Below, piece after piece: positions 1 through 7,436 of a stretch of 36,700 nucleotides of DNA. Both the position numbers and the translations under genes were made by a program. Numbering within the stretch: position 1 is the stretch's first letter; each line of letters opens with the position of its first letter. This DNA comes from an uncultured Demequina sp. (GTDB lineage: Bacteria; Actinomycetota; Actinomycetes; Actinomycetales; Demequinaceae). The notes below the pieces were generated by a model. The model was not told the DNA's origin. It did not search any database and saw only the letters and a program-made list of their open reading frames with translations. Location of the stretch: contig CALALQ010000406.1 of the NCBI GenBank assembly GCA_937925595.1, positions 1 through 36,700 of the forward strand, read 5' to 3'.

Positions 1-405
1 CGGCGCGGGCGCGGCGGCCGCGGTGCGGCGCGCGCGGCGCAGGACGGCCTTCACGCGGCCGACGAGCTCGGCGACGCTGAACGGCTTGGTGACGTAGTCG
101 TCCGCGCCGGCCTCGAAGCCGACGACCTTGTCGAGCTCGGTGTCCTGGGCGGTGAGCATGAGCACGTGGGCGTCGCTGAACGAGCGCACACGGCGGCAGA
201 CTTCGACGCCGTCGATGTCGGGCAGGCCGATGTCGAGGACGATCAGGTCCGGGTCGGTCTGCTCGGCCGTGAGCACGGCGGCGGCGCCGTCCGCGGCCTG
301 AGCGACCTCGAAGCCCTGCTGGATCAGCAGCGCGCTGACGAGCATGCGGTTCTCCGCGGCGTCATCGACGACGAGGGCGCGAGGGGTGACAGTGGTACCG
401 GGCAT
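1..405 (-). CDS. response regulator, receiver domain (3' end cut by window)
   Basis: Two-component response regulator. 135 residues are visible from the ATG at 405, which is preceded by a GAAAGGGG ribosome binding site. The receiver domain is complete: acidic pair D14/D15, phospho-acceptor D58 in LIVLDIGLPD, switch threonine T85 in MLTAQD, and K107 in YVTKPF. The sequence leaves the window in a basic Ala/Arg stretch, where an OmpR/PhoB-type winged-helix output domain would normally begin, so the output domain is inferred. It diverges from the acyl-CoA synthetase with 58 bp between starts. No partner histidine kinase is in view. Confidence 0.93.
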   Translation of the reverse strand, partial: MPGTTVTPRALVVDDAAENRMLVSALLIQQGFEVAQAADGAAAVLTAEQTDPDLIVLDIGLPDIDGVEVCRRVRSFSDAHVLMLTAQDTELDKVVGFEAGADDYVTKPFSVAELVGRVKAVLRRARRTAAAAPAP

Positions 406-463
406 GGTCTGACCCCTTTCATCGGCAGACATCGCCGAACTTGCACCGGGTAGAACTTCGACC

Positions 464-1843
464 GTGCTTCTGACAGGTTTGCGCGACGCGGACGGCCGCG
501 AGGCGGTGCGGGTGGGGGACAACGCCCTCAGCTACGAGCAGCTGGCCGGGGCCGCGGGCGCGGTGGCCGCCCGCGTGGCCGGCGCGTCGCGGGTGGCGGT
601 GGTCGCCCACACGCGGCTGGAGACGGTCGTCGCGGTCGTCGGCGCGCTGGCCGCGGGCGTGCCGATCGTGCCGATCAACCCGAAGGCGGGCGAGCGCGAG
701 CTCGAGCACATCCTCACGGACTCGGCGCCCGAGCTGATGCTCGACGACGTCGACCTGGCGGCAGTGGGCGACTGGCCGCTCGCGGAGCCCGCCGGCGAGA
801 CGCCGGCGATCATCGTCTACACGTCCGGGACGACCGGGCCGCCGAAGGGCGTCGTGCAGCCGCGGCGGGCGCTGGCGGCGAACCTCGACGCGCTCTACGA
901 GGCGTGGGGCTGGACCGCGGACGACGTGGTCGCGCACGGGCTGCCGCTGTTCCACGTGCACGGGCTGATCCTCGGCATGCTCGGGCCACTGCGCGTGGGC
1001 GGCGGCGCATGGCACCTGGGCCGGTTCTCCACCGCGGCGGCCGCCGCGGCGCTGGCGGGGCGCGCGACGATGCTGTTCGGCGTGCCGACGATGTACCACC
1101 GGATGGCCGCCGACCTGGAGGCGGACCCGCCGCTGGCAGAGGCGATCGGGGGCGCGCGGCTGCTCGTCTCCGGCTCCGCCGCGCTGCCGGCCGCGGACCA
1201 CGAGCGGATCCGCGCGGCGTGCGGGCTGGAGATCGTCGAGCGCTACGGGATGAGCGAGACGCTGATGAACACGGCGATCCGGGCGGACGGCGAGCGCCGA
1301 CCCGGGACGGTCGGCCGGCCGCTGGAGGGCGTGGAGCTGCGGCTGGTGGACGACGCGGGCGCCGAGCTCGACGTGTGGGACGACGAGACCGTGGGCGAGA
1401 TCCAGGTGCGCGGCACGAACCTGTTCCTCGAGTACCTGAACCGGCCGGACGCGACCGCGCAGGCGTTCCGCGACGGCTGGTTCGCGACCGGCGACGTGGC
1501 GACGCGGTCCGCGGACGGCTACATCCGGATCGTGGGCCGGCGCGCGACCGACCTGATCAAGAGCGGCGGCTACAAGATCGGGGCGGGCGAGATCGAGAAC
1601 GCGCTCAACGAGCACCCCGCGGTGGCCGAGGCGGCCGTCACCGGCGAGCCCGACGACGACCTCGGCGAGCGCATCGTGGCCTGGGTCGTGGTCGAGGACG
1701 GCGCCGAGCGGCCGTCGGCGCAGGAGCTGAGCGACCACGTGGCCCGGCTGCTGACGCCGCACAAGCGGCCGCGCGACGTGCGCTACCTCGACGCGCTGCC
1801 CCGCAACGCGATGGGCAAGGTCACGAAGGCGACCCTGCGGTAA
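464..1843 (+). CDS. AMP-forming acyl-CoA synthetase (MatB/FadD36-like)
   Basis: Member of the adenylate-forming (ANL) family, 459 aa from a GTG start. It activates a carboxylic acid to an acyl-adenylate and transfers it to CoA. Visible motifs are the phosphate loop YTSGTTGPPKG, the adenylate-binding ERYGMSET, the hinge region GWFATGDV followed by IVGRRATDLIKSGGYKIG, and the C-terminal catalytic lysine in PRNAMGKV. The short N-terminus and the DLIKSGG form fit the actinobacterial PRK07787/FadD36 group, which is related to malonyl-CoA synthetase MatB. Substrate is not readable; malonate or a short to medium acid is possible. It ends 32 nt before the GGDEF-EAL gene, so the two may be cotranscribed. 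Confidence 0.9.
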   Translation: MLLTGLRDADGREAVRVGDNALSYEQLAGAAGAVAARVAGASRVAVVAHTRLETVVAVVGALAAGVPIVPINPKAGERELEHILTDSAPELMLDDVDLAAVGDWPLAEPAGETPAIIVYTSGTTGPPKGVVQPRRALAANLDALYEAWGWTADDVVAHGLPLFHVHGLILGMLGPLRVGGGAWHLGRFSTAAAAAALAGRATMLFGVPTMYHRMAADLEADPPLAEAIGGARLLVSGSAALPAADHERIRAACGLEIVERYGMSETLMNTAIRADGERRPGTVGRPLEGVELRLVDDAGAELDVWDDETVGEIQVRGTNLFLEYLNRPDATAQAFRDGWFATGDVATRSADGYIRIVGRRATDLIKSGGYKIGAGEIENALNEHPAVAEAAVTGEPDDDLGERIVAWVVVEDGAERPSAQELSDHVARLLTPHKRPRDVRYLDALPRNAMGKVTKATLR

Positions 1844-1875
1844 AGCCTGCGGGATTCCCGCCGACCACCCCGGGG

Positions 1876-3675
1876 GTGTTGGGCACGCGCACCCTCGCCA
1901 TCGCCGCCGTCGTCGCGCTCGTCGCCGTGGCGGCGAGCGTTGGCGTGGCCGTGCTGCACGTGCGCGCCGGCGGGCCCCGCGAGCGCTACGAGACGTTCAT
2001 CGCGCTCGAGTCCGCGGCCGGCCGCCTCGACGCGCTCGAGTCGCAGGCCGGAGCCGAGCGGCAGGTGTCGCTGGCCGTGCAGGGCGAGTTCACCGCGCTG
2101 CTGGACGTCATCGAGCGCGGCCTGGACCGGCTGGTGGCCACGGACGCGCGCGGCGGGCACGCGCTCCACGACACGTTCACCCACTACCGGCCGCTGATGG
2201 AGGAGCAGTTCGAGGCGCTGCGGGCGCGTGACTTCGCGGCCGCCTACGCGGCCGACGAGGCCGTCGACTTCGACGCGCTGCGCGCGGGGTTGCGGGAGGC
2301 CGCCGCGTACAGCGAAGACGTCGCCGACCGCGCCGAGCGGCTCGCGTGGACGGGCACGATCGGCGTGTTCGTGGCCGCCGTGATCGCGTTGACCGTGCTG
2401 CTGGCGTGGCTCGACCGCGCCGGCCGCCGGAGCGCCCGGGACGCCGAGCTGCAGGCGCTGGCGTTCACCGACTCGCTGACCGGCCTGCCGAACCGCACGT
2501 TGTTCGAGCAGCGCATCGCCGAGGTGCTCGAGCGCGGGGAGGACGCGGTGGTCGCGTTCCTCGACCTGGACGACTTCAAGCGCGTCAACGACTCGCTCGG
2601 GCACGCCGCCGGCGATCGCCTGCTGGAGATCTGCGGCGAGCGCCTCGCGAACGCGCTGCGGACGTCGGACACCGTGGCCCGGCTGGGCGGCGACGAGTTC
2701 GCCGTGCTCGCGGTCGGCGCCGACGATCCCGACGCGCTCGTCGACCGGCTGTTCAACGTGCTCGCCGCGCCCGTCATGCTCGAGGGCAAGCGGCTGCACC
2801 TGCGCGCGTCGATCGGCATCGCCACCACGGCCTCCGGCACCGACCTGCTGCGCAACGCCGACCTGGCCATGTACGCGGCCAAGGGCTCGGGCACCAACCG
2901 CTTCGCGGTCTTCACGGCCGACATGCACGTCCACGCGCTGGCGCGGCTGGACCACCGCGAGCAGCTCGAGCGGGCGATCGAGAACGAGGAGCTCGTGCTC
3001 CACTTCCAGCCGATCGTCGAGCTCGACCAGGGGCACGCGATCGGCTTCGAGGCGCTCGTGCGCTGGCAGCACCCGGTCCGCGGTCTGCTCGGGCCCGGCG
3101 AGTTCATCCCGCTGGCCGAGGAGACCGGGCTGATCGTGCCGCTCGGGCGCTGGGTGCTGCGCGAGGCGTGCCGCCAGGCGACCACGTGGCCCGGCGCCCC
3201 GTACCTGAGCGTCAACGTCGCGGGCGCGCAGCTCGAGCAGGAGGGCTTCGTCGACGAGGTCGCCGCCGCACTGGGCGACAGCGGGCTCGCGTCCGCGCGG
3301 CTGGTGCTCGAGGTCACCGAGTCCTCGCTGGTCGGCGACGCCGAGGCCGAGCGCCTGCAGGCGCTGCGCAAGCTCGGCGTGCGGCTCGCGATCGACGACT
3401 TCGGCACGGGCTACTCGTCGCTCTCCTACCTGCGGCGCTTCCCGATGGACGTGCTCAAGATCGACCGCTCGTTCACGCGCGACGCGTGCGACGACAGCGC
3501 GCTGCTGCGGGCGATCGTGGCCATGGGCGAGTCGCTCGGGCTCGTGCTCGTGCCCGAGGGCATCGAGTCCGCCGAGCAGGCCGAGGCGCTGCGCGCGCTC
3601 GGCTGCCGGGTCGGGCAGGGCTACCTGTTCGGCCGGCCCGTGCCGGCGGCAGAGCTCAGCGCCGTCACCGTCTAG
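1876..3675 (+). CDS. membrane-anchored GGDEF-EAL cyclic-di-GMP protein
   Basis: Makes and/or degrades cyclic-di-GMP at the membrane; 599 aa from the GTG at 1876 (TTG at 1879 is the alternative). Layout: TM helix at about residues 6-28, extracytoplasmic helical sensor region 30-155, second TM at about 158-180, GGDEF domain with intact GGDEF at 271-275, and EAL domain from about 375. An RxxD inhibitory site (RTSD, 262-265) lies exactly five residues before GGDEF. EAL catalytic elements are present: EAL at 392, the Asn in NVAGAQL, EVTES, DDFGTGYSS, LKIDRSF, EGIES and QGYLFGRP. Both domains therefore look active, and net activity cannot be read from sequence. Its TAG stop lies in a CTAG shared with the stop of the convergent gene. 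Confidence 0.93.
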   Translation: MLGTRTLAIAAVVALVAVAASVGVAVLHVRAGGPRERYETFIALESAAGRLDALESQAGAERQVSLAVQGEFTALLDVIERGLDRLVATDARGGHALHDTFTHYRPLMEEQFEALRARDFAAAYAADEAVDFDALRAGLREAAAYSEDVADRAERLAWTGTIGVFVAAVIALTVLLAWLDRAGRRSARDAELQALAFTDSLTGLPNRTLFEQRIAEVLERGEDAVVAFLDLDDFKRVNDSLGHAAGDRLLEICGERLANALRTSDTVARLGGDEFAVLAVGADDPDALVDRLFNVLAAPVMLEGKRLHLRASIGIATTASGTDLLRNADLAMYAAKGSGTNRFAVFTADMHVHALARLDHREQLERAIENEELVLHFQPIVELDQGHAIGFEALVRWQHPVRGLLGPGEFIPLAEETGLIVPLGRWVLREACRQATTWPGAPYLSVNVAGAQLEQEGFVDEVAAALGDSGLASARLVLEVTESSLVGDAEAERLQALRKLGVRLAIDDFGTGYSSLSYLRRFPMDVLKIDRSFTRDACDDSALLRAIVAMGESLGLVLVPEGIESAEQAEALRALGCRVGQGYLFGRPVPAAELSAVTV

Positions 3676-5042
3676 AAGCGCAGCCGCTTCGTCGCCTTCG
3701 CCGTCCCGTGGCGGACGGTCAGCGTGACCGTGCCCTTGCGGCGCATCGTGGCGTTGAGCGCGATCCGGATCGTGAACCGGCCGTTGCTGAGCGTGGCCGA
3801 CTTGCGGGCGGTCCGCTTGCCGCGGGTGACGGTCGCGGTGACGCGCTTCGCGGTGGGGTGGGAGACCGTGCCGCGCACGACCAGGCGGGTGCCGCTGCGC
3901 TTGGCGCTCGTGAGCTTGACCTTCGGCGCCGCGGCGTTCTGGTGCAGCACGGGCGGGTTGAGCGACACGGCGGACACGGCGGGAACGCCGACCGCGGTCG
4001 CCGGATCGGCGTTGCCGGCCTCGTCCTCGAGGTAGATGCGCTCCACGGGGGAGGTCGACTCGAGCTGCTGGAGGTTCGCGCCGCGGACGACCGTGCCGTC
4101 CGAGCGGTGGGCGGCGACGATCGGCGCGGCGGTGCCCTGGTCCGGGTTCGTCCAGGTGTACAGGTACGCGTCGCCGTGCGAGCGCACGGTCAGGTTCTCC
4201 GGCGGCCCGGGCGCCGTCCGGTCGACCTTGAGCGTGCCGGTGGCCGAGGCGGTCTGCTTGGCGGCGTCGGTGGCGCGGGCGGTGATCGGGTGCGTGCCGT
4301 CCGGCAGGTCGGGAGCGAACGTCGCCGTTCCCGTCGCCGGGCACGGCCGGAGGTGCCGGTCGTCGCAGCGCAGCGTCGTGGTGCCGAGCGTCCGGGCGCC
4401 GCTGACGAGCGCCAGCGAGGCGACGCCGCTGGCGTCGGCGGCGGAGACGGTCACCGTGGGGGCGCGCTGCCAGCCGCTCGCCGTGACGCTGACCGTGGGC
4501 GGCGCCGGGTCGTTGATCTGCGCGGTCGCGCTCTCGATCGCGATCCAGGCGCGCGAGCCCTGCGGCGAGTTGCCGCACGTGGCGTCGGCGCAGCGCACGC
4601 TCACCGCCAGTTCCCGCGTCACCTCGTAGGCGCGGGTCGTGACCTCCTCGTCGCAGCGGACGTTGGCGGCGCAGCCGTCGACGACCTTCCCGTCGGCCGC
4701 CACGACCACCTCGTAGTCCCGGTCCGCCTTTCGCAGACGGCGGCGGACCGTCACCTCCTCGAACGAGGTCCCGGCGGGCGCGGTGAGCGTCCAGCCCGCG
4801 CCCACGCCACGCGCCACCCCGGCCGTGCCCGGCTTGACGCCGGCGAACACGCCGCTGTAGGGCACCTCATCCGACCATGGGCACGTCGCCGTCGCCGTCA
4901 GCGCAGCCGGGTTGTCGTTGCGGGCCACAAAACCCGTCGCCTGCGGGTCCGTGCACAGCCGCACCGTGTAGGGCGCGGCCTCGGCCGTCGCCGCCACGAG
5001 CGCGAGCAGGATCGCGGCGAGCGCCGCTGCGCTGGCCTTCAC
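3672..5042 (-). CDS. secreted protein with Ig-like/beta-sandwich domains, function unknown
   Basis: 456 aa starting at an ATG with a clear Sec signal peptide: two lysine-proximal residues, an Ala/Leu-rich core, and likely cleavage after AEA near residue 22. The N-terminal part (23-170) has paired cysteines and a predicted beta structure. The middle (180-280) looks like a bacterial Ig-like domain with the phrase LPDGTHPITARATDAA. A fibronectin-like stretch follows. The C-terminal 80 residues form an Arg/Lys/Thr-rich beta domain ending in KRLRF. This kind of basic C-terminal domain recurs in the giant exoprotein at 29086-36183. No catalytic motif was recognised; a cell-surface or extracellular binding role is inferred. 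It overlaps the GGDEF-EAL gene by 4 nt, tail to tail. Confidence 0.85.
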   Translation of the reverse strand: MKASAAALAAILLALVAATAEAAPYTVRLCTDPQATGFVARNDNPAALTATATCPWSDEVPYSGVFAGVKPGTAGVARGVGAGWTLTAPAGTSFEEVTVRRRLRKADRDYEVVVAADGKVVDGCAANVRCDEEVTTRAYEVTRELAVSVRCADATCGNSPQGSRAWIAIESATAQINDPAPPTVSVTASGWQRAPTVTVSAADASGVASLALVSGARTLGTTTLRCDDRHLRPCPATGTATFAPDLPDGTHPITARATDAAKQTASATGTLKVDRTAPGPPENLTVRSHGDAYLYTWTNPDQGTAAPIVAAHRSDGTVVRGANLQQLESTSPVERIYLEDEAGNADPATAVGVPAVSAVSLNPPVLHQNAAAPKVKLTSAKRSGTRLVVRGTVSHPTAKRVTATVTRGKRTARKSATLSNGRFTIRIALNATMRRKGTVTLTVRHGTAKATKRLRF

Positions 5043-5145
5043 AGGCGTTCGGTCGTCCGGCTCACGCGGGCGACTCTACCGTGGAGCGATCCGGAAGGGC
5101 AGTCCGCGTGCCGAATCGATCGCGCGGCCGGCCCCCTGCACGAGG
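5043..5145. other. short intergenic region, nothing recognised
   Basis: 103 bp between the terC stop and the start of the secreted protein gene, both on the minus strand. I see no tRNA, strong hairpin with a T-tract, or small ORF. A promoter for the secreted protein gene is likely here, but no clear -35/-10 pair is visible. Confidence 0.4.
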
Positions 5146-6108
5146 TCAGGCCGCCGAGGCGGTCTTCTTGCGGTCAGCGCGCATCGACAGCACCGCGGTG
5201 AGCGCGAGCGTCGCCACGATCACCGACAGCGACAGCCAGATCGGCACGTGCCAGATGTCGATCAGCAGCATCTTGGCGCCGATGAAGGCGAGGATGAACG
5301 CGAGCCCCTGCGTCAGGTAGACGAACTTGTCCATCAGGCCGACGAGCAAGAAGTAGAGCGCCCGCAGGCCGATCAGCGCGAACGCGTTGGCCGCGAAGAC
5401 GATGAACGGCTCCTGCGTGACGGCGAAGATCGCCGGGATCGAGTCGACGGCGAAGATGATGTCGGTCGTCGCGATCACGACGAACACGGCCAGCAGCGGG
5501 GTCGCGATCCGCTTGCCGTTCACGCGCGTGAACACCTTGCGCCCGTCGTACTCGTCGGTCATCTTCACGCGCTTGCGGATGATCTTGAGCGCCGGATTCT
5601 GCCCGGGTTCGACCTCCGCCTCGTCGTGGCGCGCCAGCTTCCACGCCGTGTAGAGCAACAGCAGCCCGAAGGCGTAGAACGTGACGTGGAACGCGTCGAG
5701 CAGTGCCGCGCCGATCAGGATGAAGACCAGGCGCAGCAGCAGCGCGAGGATGATCCCCCAGGCCAGCACGCGCGCCTGCGCCTGCAGCCCGGGCACGGCG
5801 AAGTAGCTCAGGATCACCGCGAAGACGAAGATGTTGTCCAGCGACAGCGAGCGCTCGAGCAGATAGCCGGCGTAGAACTGCGAGCCGGCCTCGTGCCCCT
5901 GCCAGGCCCAGAACAGCGCGCCGAACAGCAGCGCGACCGCGATCCAGCCGATCGACCAGATCGTGTTCTCGCGCACGCTCGGCACGTGGCCGCGCGCGTA
6001 GATCACGAGGTCGAAGATCGCCATCACGATGATCACGGCGGCCAGGCCGCCCCACATCGCGAGGTTGATGTCCAGATTCAGGGCGTCAGCGGAAGATGCA
6101 GCGAACAA
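5146..6108 (-). CDS. TerC/Alx-family integral membrane metal transporter
   Basis: TerC family protein of about 320 aa with roughly eight to nine TM helices. Family signatures include ERSLSLDNIFVF near the first acidic helix and the second repeat DSIPAIFAV followed by FAANAFALIGLRALYF. Members such as E. coli Alx and Bacillus MeeF/MeeY are linked to manganese export or metalation of exported proteins. Start choice: the ATG at 6129 has no Shine-Dalgarno, and its first codons contain a strong GGAGAAGG (6123-6116) placed 7 nt before an in-frame TTG at 6108. I therefore prefer TTG 6108; starting at ATG 6129 adds seven residues. It lies 72 nt after bioF (52 nt if the ATG is used) and may be read through from the biotin operon, behind a possible riboswitch. 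Confidence 0.9.
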   Translation of the reverse strand: MFAASSADALNLDINLAMWGGLAAVIIVMAIFDLVIYARGHVPSVRENTIWSIGWIAVALLFGALFWAWQGHEAGSQFYAGYLLERSLSLDNIFVFAVILSYFAVPGLQAQARVLAWGIILALLLRLVFILIGAALLDAFHVTFYAFGLLLLYTAWKLARHDEAEVEPGQNPALKIIRKRVKMTDEYDGRKVFTRVNGKRIATPLLAVFVVIATTDIIFAVDSIPAIFAVTQEPFIVFAANAFALIGLRALYFLLVGLMDKFVYLTQGLAFILAFIGAKMLLIDIWHVPIWLSLSVIVATLALTAVLSMRADRKKTASAA

Positions 6109-6115
6109 CGAAGTT

Positions 6116-6142
6116 CCTTCTCCAGGCATGGTTGGGAGAAGG
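6116..6142 (-). promoter_or_regulatory. hairpin sequestering the terC Shine-Dalgarno
   Basis: On the minus strand CCTTCTCC (6142-6135) and GGAGAAGG (6123-6116) form a perfect 8-bp inverted repeat around an 11-nt loop that contains the upstream ATG. The right arm is the only good ribosome binding site for terC, so folding would block translation. The left arm can instead pair with GGGAAGG at 6229-6223 (six Watson-Crick pairs and one G-U). The two pairings are mutually exclusive, as in a translational on/off switch. Confidence 0.7.
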
Positions 6143-6229
6143 TTTCGTCCGCCGGAACCGCGCGGCCGGTGGCGCCGGGCCTATCGGCCGTGCTGACGAA
6201 CGCCACCCGTCGGGACTACTTCCCTTCCC
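6136..6229 (-). promoter_or_regulatory. candidate yybP-ykoY (Mn2+) riboswitch upstream of terC
   Basis: A 94-nt leader that resembles the yybP-ykoY aptamer, whose usual targets include terC-type genes. Elements on the minus strand: outer helix GGGAAGG (6229-6223) with CCTTCTC (6142-6136); 6-nt left loop GAAGTA (6222-6217; the family has GGAGTA as I recall it); inner helix GTCC (6216-6213) with GGAC (6150-6147); 4-nt right loop GAAA (6146-6143); CGTCA at 6198-6194; a GGCC-GATA-GGCC hairpin (6189-6178); and CACCGGC at 6171-6165. Against it: one change in the conserved left loop, weak P3/P4 helices, a competing 7-bp helix GGTGGCG/CGCCACC (6207-6201 with 6175-6169), and overlap with the end of bioF. 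The family assignment rests on remembered consensus and has not been searched. Confidence 0.5.
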
Positions 6230-7293
6230 GACCCACGATACCTCACGACGCTCTCACGCAAACCGGCCAGAGCGCTCGGATCGTGCGCAGCGGTGGCCAC
6301 GGCCCGCAGCCGGGAGGTGCCTTCCGGCACGGTCGGCGGCCGGATCGCCTGCACGTACACACCCTCCGCGAGCGCCGCCTCGCACAGCGCCATCGCCTCG
6401 TCGGCGCCGCCAACGACGAGCGGCACGATCGGCATGTCCGACACCTCGACCCCGAGCGCCTCGCGCAGCACCCGCGCGTTGGCGTGCAGGCGCGCCACGC
6501 GCTCGGCGTCCATCAGTTCCAGCGCCTTCAGCGCCGCGCCGATCGAGGGCGGCGGCAGCGCGGTCGAGTAGATCAGCGTCCGCGCGCGGTTGACGAGGAA
6601 GTCCGCGATCTCGCGCGAGCAGCACACGAACGCGCCGTAGGAGCCGAGCGCCTTGCCCAGCGTGCCGATCGTGATCACGTGCTCCTGCAGCCCGAGCTCG
6701 TGTACGAGTCCGCGCCCCTCGCGCCCGATCACGCCGGTCGCGTGCGCCTCGTCGACGATCACGCGCGCGCCCGTCTCCACCAGCGCCCGCAGGTCGGCCA
6801 CGTCGCCGTCCATCGAGAACACGGCGTCGGTGACGATCACGTCCGCGCCCTCGGGCACGGTGCCGTGCTCGTACACGTGCGTGCGCGCCCGCGCGAGCCG
6901 GCAGCCGTCGATGATCGAGGCGTGGTTGAGCGCGTCGCTGGCCACGACCCCGTCGGTCGCCAGCGCCGCGATCACGCCCGTGTTGGCCAGATAGCCCGAG
7001 CCGAACAGCACGCACGCCTCCGTGCCCTTGAGCTCGGCCAGGCGCTCCTCGAGCTCGCGGTGGATGCCCATGTGACCCGAGATCAGCTGCGAGGAGCCCG
7101 CCCCGGCGCCCCAGCGCCGCGCGGCCTCCGCGGCCGCCTCGGCCACGCGCGGGTCGCCCGCCAGCCCGAGGTAGTCGTTCGAGCACAGCAGCAGCACCTC
7201 GCGGCCGTCGAGCGTGACCGTCGGCCCCTGCGCGGACTCGATCTCGCGCAGAAAGCGCCGCAGCGACGGGTCTACGCGGGGCAGCGGACGCAC
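6181..7293 (-). CDS. bioF: 8-amino-7-oxononanoate synthase BioF
   Basis: PLP-dependent alpha-oxoamine synthase that condenses pimeloyl-ACP/CoA with L-alanine to give 8-amino-7-oxononanoate, the first ring-forming precursor step in biotin synthesis. About 370 aa. Visible motifs are SNDYLGL near residue 38, the SGH substrate region, VDEAHATG with the PLP-binding Asp, and the Schiff-base lysine in GTLGKALGSYG. I place the start at the GTG at 7293, which leaves 37 residues before SNDYLGL as in other family members and overlaps the bsaP stop by 22 nt. A longer version starting at 7419 would cover all of bsaP and is unlikely. It is the last bio gene of the operon; its final codons overlap the candidate riboswitch. 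Confidence 0.93.
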   Translation of the reverse strand: MRPLPRVDPSLRRFLREIESAQGPTVTLDGREVLLLCSNDYLGLAGDPRVAEAAAEAARRWGAGAGSSQLISGHMGIHRELEERLAELKGTEACVLFGSGYLANTGVIAALATDGVVASDALNHASIIDGCRLARARTHVYEHGTVPEGADVIVTDAVFSMDGDVADLRALVETGARVIVDEAHATGVIGREGRGLVHELGLQEHVITIGTLGKALGSYGAFVCCSREIADFLVNRARTLIYSTALPPPSIGAALKALELMDAERVARLHANARVLREALGVEVSDMPIVPLVVGGADEAMALCEAALAEGVYVQAIRPPTVPEGTSRLRAVATAAHDPSALAGLRESVVRYRGSGREVVPTGGVRQHGR

Positions 7294-7436
7294 GAGGCCA
7301 CGTATCCCGTCGGCAGCACCTGCACCTTCAGCTTGCGGCCGCACGTCACGCAGAAGCGCGGCGGGTCCAGCGGCCGCACGCACGTCTCGTGCCCGGCCTC
7401 CGCGACCGTCTTCCCACACCCCGGGCAGTAGCTCAC
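7272..7436 (-). CDS. bsaP: biotin synthase auxiliary protein (BsaP-like), cysteine-rich
   Basis: A 54-residue protein between bioB and bioF. Its GTG start overlaps the bioB TGA (GTGA), so it is translationally coupled. It has seven cysteines in pairs (C4/C7, C19, C29/C32, C49/C52) and the phrase [16 protein letters not shown]. Similar short Cys-rich proteins sit beside bioB in many actinobacteria. In mycobacteria such a protein has been reported as an iron-sulfur auxiliary protein needed for biotin synthase. The assignment rests on position, size, Cys pattern and the remembered PPR(F/Y)C...VQV signature. A simple zinc ribbon is the alternative. Confidence 0.8.
   Translation of the reverse strand: MSYCPGCGKTVAEAGHETCVRPLDPPRFCVTCGRKLKVQVLPTGYVASCVRCPA

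Noticed and set aside
1783..4578. 931-codon minus-strand open frame over the GGDEF-EAL gene, and a comparable 1166-codon frame at 32086-35586
   Set aside because: Long antisense frames are common in very GC-rich DNA. The translations are Arg/Gly/Ala-rich without motifs, while the plus strand carries clear domains.
2346..5201. 951-codon plus-strand open frame
   Set aside because: Low-complexity Arg/Ala/Gly translation crossing two real genes on different strands; a shadow frame.
7272..7419. bioF start at ATG 7419
   Set aside because: It would overlap almost all of the bsaP gene and add 42 residues rich in Arg/Gly/Ala that do not resemble the BioF N-terminus; GTG 7293 fits family length.
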